Part shown: positions 38,566 to 49,029 of the stretch, one piece after another
Layout: each line of letters opens with the position of its first letter
Numbering within the stretch: the first letter of the stretch is position 1
Assembly (NCBI GenBank): GCA_963580285.1
Contig: OY757011.1
Span: forward strand, 156,601,245 to 156,665,244
Length of the DNA stretch: 64,000 nt
Source of the DNA: Lucinisca nassula
Lineage: Eukaryota > Mollusca > Bivalvia > Lucinida > Lucinidae
Reading direction: 5' to 3'
Position numbers and translations under genes: made by a program
The notes under the pieces: model-generated
Told to the model about the DNA's origin: nothing
The model's input: the letters and a program-made list of their open reading frames with translations, nothing else
Databases searched by the model: none

Positions 38566-38965
38566 CCAGCCAATCGGGCTGCATGATGCTTTCACGCAGA
38601 GCTGAAACCGACAGCACGTGAGAACTATAGTAAACCGCTTAGAGGGTCTAAACCTGCCCAGGAAAATGGGTCCGAGTCGGACCGTCCATGCATATAAACC
38701 CTATTGGTTTCGTTGAGCGGCAGGGCTTGAGATGTCATTTTAACGTCAACATAATATTGGTCATTTTGGAGAGGTTACTTCCCAATTTGTGGGTCTTTTA
38801 CCCGACATTGAGATGAAACCTGTCAGCCAGTGAAACCAATCTATATGTTTATAAGGACTGTCCGTCTTGCACCACTTTACCTGGGCAGGGCGGTCTACTC
38901 GTACTCATGAGTGATTGGGTTAGTATCATGCAGCACAATCTTTTTCTTCAAGGCCAGGTCGGGGC
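38566..38965. mobile_element. Inverted dimer of S1 SINE copies
   Basis: A sense copy (38566-38738, GGGCTGCATGATGCTTTCAC to GCTTGAGATGTCATTT) lacks its 3' end. It abuts an antisense copy (38739-38965, TAACGTCAACATAATATTGG to TCTTCAAGGCC). Both arms are diverged. Confidence 0.75.
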
Positions 38966-39043
38966 TATCATGCATTGTAGAGACTATATATATGAGAAGT
39001 TTTTGGGCGACGCCTTTGAAGTGGTGTAGCACACTGAAGTGAT

Positions 39044-39346
39044 TCAGCTATGATTACAAAGCCCCCCCCCCCCCCCAACTCCAGAACAGAACTCGCATGA
39101 CAAGACATAGAGCACAATGATGAAATGCATTAGGCTGAGAAAAGAGCCTTGAGGAACATCGACCTTCAATTCGAATTCTTCAATGGAACCAACACAAAAA
39201 CGCATACGGCTCCGCGAATTAGCATACACCCACTGGACCATTCGAACATTCCACACCTCCACTTCAAATTTTCTCTGTGCCTCCCAGATGACTTTCCGAG
39301 ACACTCAACCAAATGCCTTCTCAAGGTCCACGAAAGCCACTAAATG
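39044..39346 (-). pseudogene. Reverse transcriptase fragment (RTE-like), with a stop codon
   Basis: On the minus strand it reads HLVAFVDLEKAFG, then a stop, then VSRKVIWEAQRKFEVE, VQWVYANSRSRMRF and VDVPQGSFLSLMHFIIVLYV. FVDLEKAF is RT motif A with its catalytic aspartate, and VPQGS is the next motif. The internal stop and degenerate HQGSVLSPLLF-like region show decay. It ends at a poly-C tract (39061-39077) and begins abruptly at 39346, next to a fragment of the 520-bp repeat. Confidence 0.75.
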
Positions 39347-39500
39347 GGAATGCAACTGCCATTTTGACTTTCCGCTAGTGATGTTTCCATTACGGTATAG
39401 TTATTCATGTTCGTGGTTCTTTCCCTTTGGTGTGTCTGATCGGAGGTGTTGGGTAATTGTATCGATTCCAGGTCATTGCCATCACTTCTATCCACTTTCG
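39347..39500. repeat. Diverged fragment of the 520-bp repeat family
   Basis: TTTCCATTACGGTATAGTTA ... TTCTTTCCCTTTGGTGTGTC ... GTAATTGTATCGATTCC parallels 20640-20750. In both places the repeat directly adjoins a reverse transcriptase sequence. Confidence 0.6.
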
Positions 39501-41429
39501 GAAAGTAAAAGGATAACCAAACTTACCTCCCTTTCACAGTTTCATCAACAGGCAATAGATAATTAAATAGCGTTTCCGCTCAATATGGCATGAAAAAAAA
39601 AAATTGTCAAAATTATAGAAAAAAAATAATAATTAGAAGTGTTCTACTTTCCCTATAACGTTGGCAGGAACTTAAATGGGAAAAAGGAAGTTTTTATTTC
39701 TTTTGCATCAGCTTATTGTATTTTTTTTTTTTTTTTATCAATTTCAACCCATTTCATTAGGGGGTGGGGTAATAAATTGTCAAAAAAGAAAGCTAAAAAT
39801 GTATAATAATGTTTCCCAGGTATATTAATAACATACATCTGACATTGTTTGAACGTCTGCGACAATGTTAATGGCTTCATATCTTTTAAGCATGAACAAA
39901 ACGACAATATGGCTATATCATAACATGCATTTTTTGGCCAGAAAAATCCATTTTTCACACCATAAAACTTATAAATGAAATTGTGTTTCAATTCTAATGA
40001 AATACTTTGATTCATATCACATTAAGGAAGCAAAAGTATGTGCAATAATAAAGGTATAATCCTTGTTCTTGTCATTTAAACAATATCTTAATGCTTTTTA
40101 GCCATTTTTATTGGGGGGTGGGGTAATTTTTTCTGCAATATTTCTCTCAGATGCCTGGTGACATGGTCAAATTTCACGCCTATTTCGTGTATCTAATATT
40201 ATTACACAATATATGTGAAAATAAGAAAAATCTAAAGACGAAAAATGCATTCTTTTTTCAAATACAGCGAAAATTGCATCTCAAAACAGCAAAACATGCA
40301 GAAAAGGACATTTGTAAATAGGTGTTTCGACAAAAATCTGTGAAAGAGTTTGTCTTTCACACATAGGTACGCAAACATGACATTATCCTGCATTGTGTTT
40401 TTTTTAACCAAACTTGGAAATATTGTTTTAAACAATTGTTATCGACAATTTGTCAATGACTGGGGTAATTACTGAAACATTCGATAAATTCGAAAACAGT
40501 ACCCATCTTTAAGGCTAAAAAGCTCGAAAAAAAGCCTGGTGTGCCTATATTTTTATACCGGCAAACGAGTGCAGAGATTTCAAGCTACAAAATATCAGCA
40601 AATAAAAAAAATTTAAAGAGAAAAGAATTACTCCCCACCCTCCTTAACGTCCCCGTCAACACTGTAAAGGTCATTTTGGGGACGTTGCTTCCAATTTTGT
40701 GGGACTTTTACCCAACAATGAGATGAAATGACATCTCAAGCCCTGCCACACAATGAAACCAATAGGGTTTATTAGCATGGACGGTCTGCCTCGCACCACA
40801 GTTCCTGGACAGGCTTAGATCCTCTAAGCGGTTTACCAGTACTAGTGTGCGGGCCAGATTCAGCTCTGTGTGGAAACATCATGCAGCCCATATATTTTTT
40901 CAAGCCCCTATGGGCGGGGGCCAACCTTTTATGAAGTGGAGGGGTTGGGCATGTCCCCGGCACATCCGGGTTGTCCCCCAGGTTGGTGTCACTGAATGCA
41001 ACTCATCATAAGGAACAAAAATATATTTCATTTTGGGGTTTGGATCTGTTAGGTTTCTGGAATATTGGGGCTGTTGTGAACTGGAGGGGTGGGGCATGGC
41101 CCAGGCACATCCTGGCGGACCCCCAGGTTGGTGTCACTGAGTGCATCTTTTCATAAGAGACAAGAATATATACGCTTTACGGGTGGGGATCTGAATGGTT
41201 TCTGAGATAAATGGCATTTTATGAAGTGGAGGGGGTGGGGCATGTCCCCGGCACATCCGGGGGATCCCCAGTTTGGTGTCATTTAATGCACCTTATCATA
41301 AGGAACAAGAATATATATGGTTTAGGGGTGGGGATCTGTAAGGTTTCTGAGATATAAGGCATTTTATGAAGTACTGGGGGCGGGGAATGGCCCCGGCACA
41401 ACCTACTGGACCCTCAGGTTGACATAAAA

Positions 41430-41914
41430 CCATATTGCTGAGAGAAGTTTACTAAAGGAACATTTCTATGAAAGTTTTGTCAAAATATCTGCAAAGGCTT
41501 TGTAGTTAATGCCATTTTTCACTTTTCCCCCATTATAAGTCTATGGAAAATCTAAGTTGCCATAGCAACCAAACTAAAGAGCTGAATTTCATAAAAAAAC
41601 ACAAAACCTGTAAAGGCAAATATGGTGAATATTTTCATAAACTCTCAGCCTCATAGAGCGTACAGTTTCTGAGGAGATGATTTTTTAAGTATTTTTTTTT
41701 TCAATTTGGTTTCCATGGCAACCAATACAAATGAGCAGTAGGCCTTAATTCATATGGCAGATAGAAGATTGCCTAAGGAATATTTCTATGAAACTTTTGT
41801 CAAAATATCTGCAGCGGCTTGGCAGCAAATGCCATTTTTCAATTTTCCCCATTATAAGACTATGGAAAATCTAAGTTGCCATAGCAACCAAACTAAAGAG
41901 CTGAATTTCATAAA
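41430..41914. repeat. H4 core units, about 321-bp period (left part)
   Basis: Units open AAGGAACATTTCTATGAAAG (41454, 41775) and contain AAATCTAAGTTGCCATAGCA and CACAAAACCTGTAAAGGCAA. They continue at 44055-44400 beyond element H5, with a diverged copy at 35514. Confidence 0.75.
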
Positions 41915-44054
41915 CAAGAGGGCCCAATGGCCCTATATCGCTCACCTGTGTACAAGAAAATCATTAGTGTAGGACACCACTTGACATTGCTACATACTCA
42001 ATATCTAAGCTCAGGCAAAGCGGTGTCCATGCTTATAAACCCTACTGGTTTCATTGGGCGACAGGGCTTGAGATGTTTTGTTTGATTTGAGGTTTAACGT
42101 CCCCGTCAACACTGTAAAGGTCATTTTGGAGACGTTGCTTCCAATTTTGTGGGACTTTTACCCGACATTGAGATGAAATGACATCTCAAGCCCTGTCGCC
42201 CAATGAAACCAAAAGGGTTTATTAGCATGGACGGTCCACCTCTAAACTCTGGGCCCTGTGGTTTCAGAGAAGATTTTTGAAGCTTTTTTTTTTTTTCAAT
42301 TATGAGTCTATGTGAGCTTAGGGGCCCCGGGGCGTGGCCCATTTGGACCCTAGGGGCATGATTGGCAGGATTTATGTAGGTGACCACTTGCCATTGCTAC
42401 ATGCCTAATACCTCAGCTCTGGGCCCTGTGGTTTTAGAGAAGAAGATTTTTGAAGCTTTTTTCCATTATGAGTCTATAGGAGCTAAAGGGCCCCGGGGGG
42501 TGGCCCGTTTGGACCCCAGGGGCATGATTGGCAGGAATTATGTAGGTGACCACTTGCCGTTGCTACATGCCAAATATGTCAGCTCTGGGCCCTGTGCTTT
42601 CAGAGAAGAAGATTTTTGAAGCTTTTTTCCAAAATGAGTCTATAGGAGCTAAAGGGCCCCGGGGGCGTGGCCCGTTTGGACCCCAGGGGCATGATTGGCA
42701 GGAATTATGTAGGTGACCACTTGCCGTTGCTACATGCTAAATATCTAAGCTCTGGGCCCTGTGGTTTCTGAGAAGAAGATTTTTGAAGCTTTTTTTTTTT
42801 CCATTATGAGTCTATGTGAGCTAAGGGGCCCCGGGGCATGGCCCATTTGGACCCTAGGAGCATGATTGGCAGGATTTATGTAGGTGACCACTTGCCTTTG
42901 CTACATGCCAAATACCTCAGCTCTGGGCCCTGTGGTTTCAGAGAAGAAGATTTTTGAAGCTTTTTCCCATTATGAGTCTATTGGAGCTTAAGGGCCCCGG
43001 GGCGTGGCCCGTTTGGACCCCAGGGGCATGATTGGCAGGAATTATATAGGTGACCACTTGCCGTTGCTACCTGCTAAATATCTAAGCTCTTGGCCCTTTG
43101 GTTTCTGAGAAGAAGATTTTTTAAGCTTTTTGTTCCATTATGAGTATGGGAGCGAAGGGGCCCCGGGGCGTCGCCCATTTGGAACCCAGGGGCATGATTG
43201 GCAGGAATTATGTAGGTGACCACTGGCTGTTGCTACATGCTAAATATCTAAGTTCTGGGCCCTGTGGTTTCAGAGAAGAAGATTTTTGAAGCTTTTTCTT
43301 TTTTTATGAGTCTTTGGGAGCTAAGGGGCCCCGGGGTGTGGCCAATTTGGACCCCAGGGGCATGATTGGCAGGAATTATGTAGGTGACCACTTTCCGTTG
43401 CTACATGCCAAATATATCAGCTCTGGGCCCTGTGGTTTCAGAGAAGATTTTTGAAGTTTTTTTCCATTATGAGACTATAGGAGCTAAAGGGCCCCGGGGT
43501 GTGGCCCGTTTGGACCCTAGGGGCATGATTGGCAGGAATTATGTACGTGACCACTTGCCATTGCTACATGCTAAATATCTAAGCTCTGGACCCTGTGGTT
43601 TCAGAGAAGAAGATTTTTGAAGCTTTTTGTTCCATTATGAGTCTATGGGAGCGAAGGGGCCCCGGGGCGTGGCCAATTTGGACCCCAGGGGCATGAATGG
43701 CAGGAATTATGTAGGTGACCACTGGCCGTTAATACATGCTAAATATCTAAGCTCTGGGCCCTGTGGTTTCAGAGAAGAAGATATTTAAGTTTTTCCCATT
43801 GTAAGTCTATGGGAGCTATATGTTGCCATGGCAACCAGAATTCCAATCTGATCAGCCAAAAAACCTTATGCCGCCTTTCCCCCTACCTGATGATGCTTCT
43901 CATGAAATTTGATCAAGATTGACCATGGGGTATTAGAGATATACTTATTTGAAATTGTTTACGGACGCACACACACACGGACGCACGCACGACGGACGAC
44001 GGACAAAAAGTGATCACAAAAGCTCATCTTGTCACTACGTGACAGGTGAGCTAA
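41915..44054 (+). mobile_element. Tandem-core element H5 with an identifiable empty site
   Basis: The left end CAAGAGGGCCCAATGGCCCT is followed by CGCTCACCTGTG. The right hairpin GCTCATCTTGTCACTACGTG...ACAGGTGAGC ends CTAA. The host unit reads GAATTTCATAAA before and ACACAAAACCTGTAGAGG after; the neighbouring unoccupied unit at 41584 reads GAATTTCATAAAAAAACACA. The core is about nine 166-bp units (42240-43800), marker GGGGCATGATTGGCAGGAAT. An inverted SINE pair lies near the left end. Confidence 0.85.
42003..42240. mobile_element. Second inverted dimer of S1 SINE fragments
   Basis: A sense fragment ending AGGGCTTGAGATG (42003-42073) is joined to an antisense copy starting TTTGTTTGATTTGAGGTTTA (42077-42240), inside H5. 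Confidence 0.75.
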
Positions 44055-45244
44055 AAACACAAAACCTGTAGAGGCAAATATGGTGAATATTTTCATAAAC
44101 TCTCAGCCTCATAGAGCATACGGTTTCTGAGGAGATGATTTTTTAAAGATTTTTTTTCTATTTTTTTTCAATTTGGTTTCCAGGCAACCAATACAAATGA
44201 GCAGTAGGCCTAAAATCATTTGGCAGATTGTAGATTGCCTAAGGTATATTTCTATGAAAGTTTTGTCATAATATCTGCGGCTTGGCAGTAAATGCCATTT
44301 TTCAATTTTCCCCATTATAAGTCTATGGAAACTCTAAGTTGCCATAGCAACCAAACTAATGAGCCGAATTTCATAAAAAACACAAACTTTCAATCCCCCA
44401 ACTTAAGGATGCTACAGATGAAATTTGGGCCCAATCGGCCTAGCGGCTTCAGAGGAGATGTGGTTTAAAAGTGTTGACGTCACCAGACACAGACAGATGC
44501 AGACAGACGCAGACGACGGACAACTGCCTATCCTATAAGCTCCCCCGGAGCCTTTGGCTCTGGTGAGCTAAAAATGTTAAACGGCACCAGGGTGGGGCCA
44601 TTTTTATCCCCAGGGCTATCAATTGAACGATCTTGGTAGAGGTCCACTAGATGAAGATTCAAACCAAATATCAAAGACCTGGGCCTTCTGGTTTCAGACA
44701 AGAAGATGTTTACCGATATGAGGCTATGTAGAACATGTGGGTGGGCCATTTTTGGCCACAATGCTATAATTTGAATAATTTTCTTAGAGGTCGATTTCAT
44801 GAAGCTTCATACCAAATACCAAAGACCTGGGCCTTCTGGTTTCAGACAAGATATTAAAAAGTTTTCCCTACATAAGCCTACGTAAAATCCGTGGGCCCCA
44901 GCACGGGGCTATTTTTGGCCCCAGGGCTATAATTTGAACAATCCTGGTAGAGGTCCACTAGATGAAGCTTCACACCAAATATCAAAGACAAGAAGATTTC
45001 TAAAGGTTTTTTCTTATTTGCCATGGCAACAAGTATTCTGCATGGAATGAAATTCTTTGAACAACTTTAAGAGAGGACCAACCAAAGATCATTTCTGCCA
45101 AGTTTGGTCAAAATCTGTTCAGTGCTTTAGGAATTGTGGATGCACGGACAGATGGACGGATGACAACGACAGACAGCAAGCAATCACAACAGCCTTCGGC
45201 TCAGGTGAGCTAAAAATACAAACAAATCAGGCAATTTTCCTGCT

Positions 45245-45345
45245 CAGATCAGCTCAATGTCATTTATCCTGCTCAAAGATTTAAAATGCCAACATTTGTT
45301 TGCATTTTAAAATTTATGAGCAGGATAAAATTCTTGCTCAAGTGA
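45245..45345. repeat. Palindromic MITE core, family F4, second copy
   Basis: TTTATCCTGCTCAAAGATTT ... AAATTTATGAGCAGGATAAA. It lies about 160 bp from the donor of the PTEN exon at 45504. Confidence 0.65.
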
Positions 45346-45503
45346 ATTGAGCATGAAAAGTTTTATAACCTCATGGCCTGATATGGATATAACACGATTT
45401 AAAGATGGATCACAAAAATAAATAATTTAGGAACGACTTTTTTCCTCTTTTTTTCTTTACAATCTTAACATATTCATCAGCATATAACACAGTGTTTACT
45501 CAC

Positions 45504-45548
45504 AGGTTGTAGACCCGGTAGTGATCCTTGTGCTTCGTGTCAAGAAAC
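45504..45548 (-). CDS. PTEN: PTEN exon equivalent to human exon 3
   Basis: A 45-bp exon, the same length as human exon 3. On the minus strand it is preceded by a pyrimidine-rich acceptor ending in TTTTAG and followed by the donor GTGAGT. It begins with the last base of an arginine codon and encodes FLDTKHKDHYRVYNL, closely matching human PTEN residues 56-70. It ends after CT of the leucine-70 codon, which the next exon completes with A. This strand-turn-helix lies in the N-terminal part of the phosphatase domain. The flanking introns are at least 18.4 kb upstream and 21.4 kb downstream. Because the exon is so short, its identity rests on sequence match, both splice sites and the phase fit together; these agree fully. 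Confidence 0.95.
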
Positions 45549-45777
45549 CTAAAATGAAACAAGAACATTGGTTACTAGAGAGTTTAATGTGAAAACTTGT
45601 CATTGGGCTTTCTGACCAGCTAAGACAAACCAGCCTGCTCAGATATACAGACTAGCAAGAGGTTTGGAATTATAGACATAGAAACAAGAGGCATTGTTCA
45701 AGCAATAAACCAAAATACCACACGGTGTAGATGCACAGCCTGATCTGCAACAAACTCATATCACATCCTTTACCTAA

Positions 45778-45930
45778 TTCAGCAGACAACAAACTTTATA
45801 TTTTTCTTATTTTTCCAAGAAATCAGGATCTGATATATGCAAATTGTCTCCATAGGAGACAATTTGCATGAAATGACAAATTTCAAATATGTTGTCTGCT
45901 GAAAAAATACCCAGCATGCAGAGTGTTAAA
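45778..45930. mobile_element. Foldback MITE with CAGCAGACAAC ends
   Basis: TTCAGCAGACAACAAACTTT pairs outwardly with TATGTTGTCTGCTGAA. The central hairpin is ATGCAAATTGTCTCC-ATA-GGAGACAATTTGCAT. Related to the copy at 17404. Confidence 0.75.
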
Positions 45931-46097
45931 GCACAAAACACGACAGTTATCAGACAATGTATCAAACCCCTACAAGGGATAAATGCCCCTTTTACCAAAT
46001 TTCTAAGTTAATCAAGAGCATGTAACTCTTCCACTAATAGTCTGATCAGAAATCTCTATCTTTATGCTCATTCCAAATCTACAAGTACCATAAACGG

Positions 46098-46391
46098 CCC
46101 CCGCCCATCGGGGCTTGAAGAAACAGATGGGCTGCATGATGCTTCCACACAAAGCTGAAACCGACTGCACAAGACTAGTGGTAAACCGCTTGGCGGATCT
46201 AAGCCTGCCCAGGCAAAGCGGTGCGAGTCGGACCGTCCATGCTTATAAAACATAATTGGTTTCATTGGGCGACAGGGCTTGAGATGTCATTTCATCTTAA
46301 TGTCAGGTAAAAGTCCCACAAAATTGGAAGCAACGTCTCCAAAATGACCTAAATAGTGTTGACGGGGACGTTAAACCTCAAATCAAACAAG
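46098..46391 (+). mobile_element. S1 SINE-like copy, full length
   Basis: From CGGCCCCCGCCCATCGGGGC to CGTTAAACCTCAAATCAAAC. Possible short target duplication ACAAGTA at about 46080 and 46387. It is the best complete sense copy in the window. Confidence 0.88.
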
Positions 46392-46393
46392 TA

Positions 46394-48141
46394 TTTGGGC
46401 GGACTTATAGGACTTGCTGAAATTCTCCTAAAATTCTATAAACTTTATTTCACTGTCCAGCAATGAGTTCAATAGGTTCAGACAGAATGGCAAAGTGTAG
46501 ACCCTGATCAGATCTGGGTCTCCACTGTTTGCTCAGGCCTGCCTGTCCCAATACTTATGATCATTATGGTATATAGTTATCATGAAAGTTTCAAACTACA
46601 TATCAGTCATAGCTCGAGATTAGACGCCTTTTGCACCTGAAAATATTGATATTTTTGAGGCGCTTCTAATGAGTACCAACATGTGTTTTTGTGCAGAAAT
46701 AAGAAAAATAATATATGTGGATACCCCCTGTAAGTCTGGGCTATGCATGATCAGGGGGAACAACCTACTTCAGAGCAGTGACGTCATAACCATTCGTAGG
46801 TTTGCCGGCCTTTACTGCACAGAAGGCATTTGTCACAACAAGTAGGCGCAGTCGGTGCATTAGGTCATAAAAGAATAAAACATACTGAAATCTGTCTCAG
46901 AAATGGGGCCCTTTCTTTAAATAATTCGACACAAGCTGATTTGGCAATGATGTCGGAACTACTATTGTTTACAGCACCGAATCAAATCTTGTGGCAAAGC
47001 TATCGAAGTGTTTTCAATGTTTCTAGGTGGAATTAGCTCACTGATGGGATGCAAATATTGTTCGTTACCAGCTGAAGTGGGTTTTCTGAGGACTCGTAAT
47101 GTACATATCTAGTTTAAAGCATTTTATTTACCCTATTTACACCAATATGGCCGCTTCTTAAATGGGTACGACATCTCTGCTATGACGTAGGTTGTCACCC
47201 CTGATGATGATCTTGGAAACTGTGGGATGAGTTACAGAGACATGACCAGTATTTTAAAGTGTGACTGACAGATGCCTTTTTTTCTGTTTAACAGGACCTA
47301 GTCTATAGGACCAGGTTTACATTTATATAATTATTTAGATGAGAATAAATAATTAAATAAATAGCTGAAAACCAGTCATGCAGTTACTTCATTATTTCCC
47401 TCAAAGTCAAAATCTTCCTGTTTGTGGAGGGACTTCCTGGTTGTCCTTAGTTTGATTTTCTTGTTACGGACAGTAACCTGGACTGGTTTGGTGCATCCAT
47501 GGATGAAATTTGATGAAGATGGAAACCATGGGAGGTGAGATACACAGTCAACCTTGTAAACAAGACACCTGGTATTGACTGTTCTCTAAGTAGGTCACAG
47601 TGACCTGAATTTTAGATGGTGACCTATAGTGGTTTGGCACATTCATTGATGGAATTTACCTGGTAAAAGAAACCTCAAATTTTCAAAGCAAGCCAGAGAC
47701 CTTGTTTTTGTTATGGTGTTACAGAGTGGTTTGATGCAACCACTGATGAATTTTGGTGGGGCTTGAACTTGTGGGAGGCCAGATACAAGTCAACCTAATA
47801 AATGATGCAGTGGATTCTGGTCAAGGAAGGTCCAGTGACCTAGTTTTTTTTTTTGTATGGTTTTGAGTGGAGGATTAACTTTGGTAGAGCTTGCACTTTG
47901 GGAGGCAAGATACAATTGATCTAGCAAACAAGGCATGGTCAACTTTGGTCAAAGATGTGTTTGGAATTGCCCATTTGTTTCACTATGGCACATATACCAA
48001 TGAAGGTTTAAGAGCCTAAGTTATTACAGGGTTGCCACAAACCAGAGTAAACAAAATTCCCTGACATTTCCTTCACACAATTTCAAATTTCCCTGTCACA
48101 TAACATTGCGAAATTTGGTCTGTCAGTCATAATTTTTGTAA
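46394..48141. other. Unassigned intronic stretch
   Basis: Contains a P-type core fragment (46490-46535, CAAAGTGTAGACCCTGATCA ... CTCCACTGTTTGC) and a fragment with GGCGCTTCTAATGAGTACC (46655-46680). It also holds a degenerate tandem stretch at 47440-47980 with recurring GGGAGG..AGATACA..TCAACCT words at about 170-bp spacing. No exon was seen. Confidence 0.4.
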
Positions 48142-48143
48142 TA

Positions 48144-48579
48144 CAGTGAAATTCCGCTATTAAGACCACCTAAAATTAACCCTTGTCCTGCTGAATATTC
48201 ATATATGCCACACCCTCTACCGATTATCAACCAATCAGATTACTTGATGCAAATTATTGCAACAAATTCATAAACTGAATGACAAACAATGTAGATCCAG
48301 ATCAGATGGCTTCTTCAGAAGCCATCTGATCTGGATCTACATTGTTTCAAAGAAAAGGCATATCAGGGCTCAGCAGAACAAGGGTTAAGACCACCTAAAA
48401 TTAAGATTATTTCTATTTTAAAAAGTTTATTTTGAAGGTTGCAGTTATTCTTCCTTTGTGTTTCCTGCATGCAGTGTCTTCTGGTCAGAGATCACCTATA
48501 GGACTGTTCAAAAGTAGCCTTGTCTTAAAGACCACTTTTTAACAGTCCCAAAGGTGGTCTTAATATAGGAATTTTTCTG
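48144..48579. mobile_element. TA-flanked pogo-type MITE carrying a TTAA MITE
   Basis: TA at 48142 and 48580. Ends CAGTGAAATTCCGCTATTAA and, on the right complement, CAGAAAAATTCCTATATTAA, both leading into GACCACC. The TTAA MITE at 48180-48384 is inserted near its left end. Confidence 0.82.
48180..48384. mobile_element. TTAA MITE, family P3, 205 bp
   Basis: TTAA at 48176-48179 and 48385-48388. Ends CCCTTGTCCTGCTGA and, on the right complement, CCCTTGTTCTGCTGA. The centre is the palindrome GATCCAGATCAGATGGCTTC / GAAGCCATCTGATCTGGATC. The flanking word AGACCACCTAAAATTAA is present on both sides, as if the host carried a local tandem repeat. Confidence 0.88.
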
Positions 48580-48581
48580 TA

Positions 48582-49014
48582 TTCTGCCATATACATGTAG
48601 GTCTAACAGATTTGCAAGAACACTGCAGAAACTGCCCTAGAAGATGATCACCCCACAATACTAAAGCCAAGCTACTGTATTTGTGCTAGCAGGGCTATAT
48701 GCGGACATCGCCTTCGGTGATGTTGAATTCATTAAATATATGGCCTAAGTGAATCTCATTTTTTCAAAATTCCGCCAATGCCTATATGTCAAATTTCCCT
48801 GACAGTTCTTTGAATTCCCAGACAATCCCCTGACCTTGAAAAAAGATCAATTTCCATGACCTTTCCCTGATGCGTGGCAACCCTGAAGTACCTTTGAAAT
48901 TGAAATATGACTTCTTAATAGAAGGACAGAATAACAAAGAGACTAAGCTTGCCTCTTTCAATACCATATGGTTGTAAAGACCAGATCATTAACATGTCCA
49001 ACATCCTATTTTAA
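48582..49014. other. Unassigned intronic stretch
   Basis: No repeat or exon recognised in about 430 bp. The minus-strand frame at 48782-48967 has no known motif. Confidence 0.4.
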
Positions 49015-49029
49015 TATTATTTTTCGATA

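Larger units (their letters stand above)
37375..40643. mobile_element. 3.3-kb TTAA-flanked element, piggyBac-like boundaries
   Basis: TTAA at 37371-37374 and 40644-40647. Ends GGAGGGTCGCGCATAATT and, on the right complement, GGAGGGTGGGGAGTAATT (14 of 18 match). The precise excision point is confirmed by the surrounding SINE. Its interior holds secondary insertions (S1 copies at 38206-38965, an RT fragment at 39044-39346) and AT-rich non-coding DNA at 37380-38200 and 39570-40640. No DDD transposase frame was seen, so it is non-autonomous or eroded. Confidence 0.75.
37350..40924 (-). mobile_element. S1 SINE-like copy with 13-bp target duplication, carrying a TTAA element
   Basis: CCTTTTATGAAGT is present exactly at 37337-37349 and 40925-40937. 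The SINE tail (TTTGTTTGTTTGATTTGAGG, 37350-37370) and body (ACGTCCCCGTCAACACTGTA onward, 40648-40924) are separated by the TTAA-flanked element at 37375-40643. Removing it restores the S1 sequence. Confidence 0.9.
33314..44572 (+). mobile_element. Tandem-core element H4 (outer), heavily nested
   Basis: The left end CAAGAGGCCCATGGGCC carries a hairpin and subterminal GCTCACCAGAG. The right end has GGAGCCTTTGGCTCTGGTGA then GCTAAAAA, so CTCTGGTGAGC is the complement of the left subterminus. Words near both ends agree (AAGGATGCTACAGAT at about 33409 and 44406). Cores: array A at 33650-35130, ROI-type units at 35514-35700 and 41430-44400, and array B at about 35770-37336 plus 40938-41430. It holds a TA-MITE, a SINE with its own insertion, and element H5. 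Confidence 0.65.
32260..45217 (+). mobile_element. Tandem-core element H3, split by a large nested insertion
   Basis: Units of the 166-bp type (ATAATTTGAACAA..TTGGTAGAGGTCCAC) occupy 32280-33312 and resume at 44575-45010. The right end at 45130-45217 has ACGGACAGATGG-like sequence, then CCTTCGGCTCAGGTGAGCTA and an A run. 33314-44572 is a separate element inserted in a unit, with about 20 bp of the unit not recovered at the right junction. The left terminus of H3 is missing or unrecognised. Confidence 0.65.
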
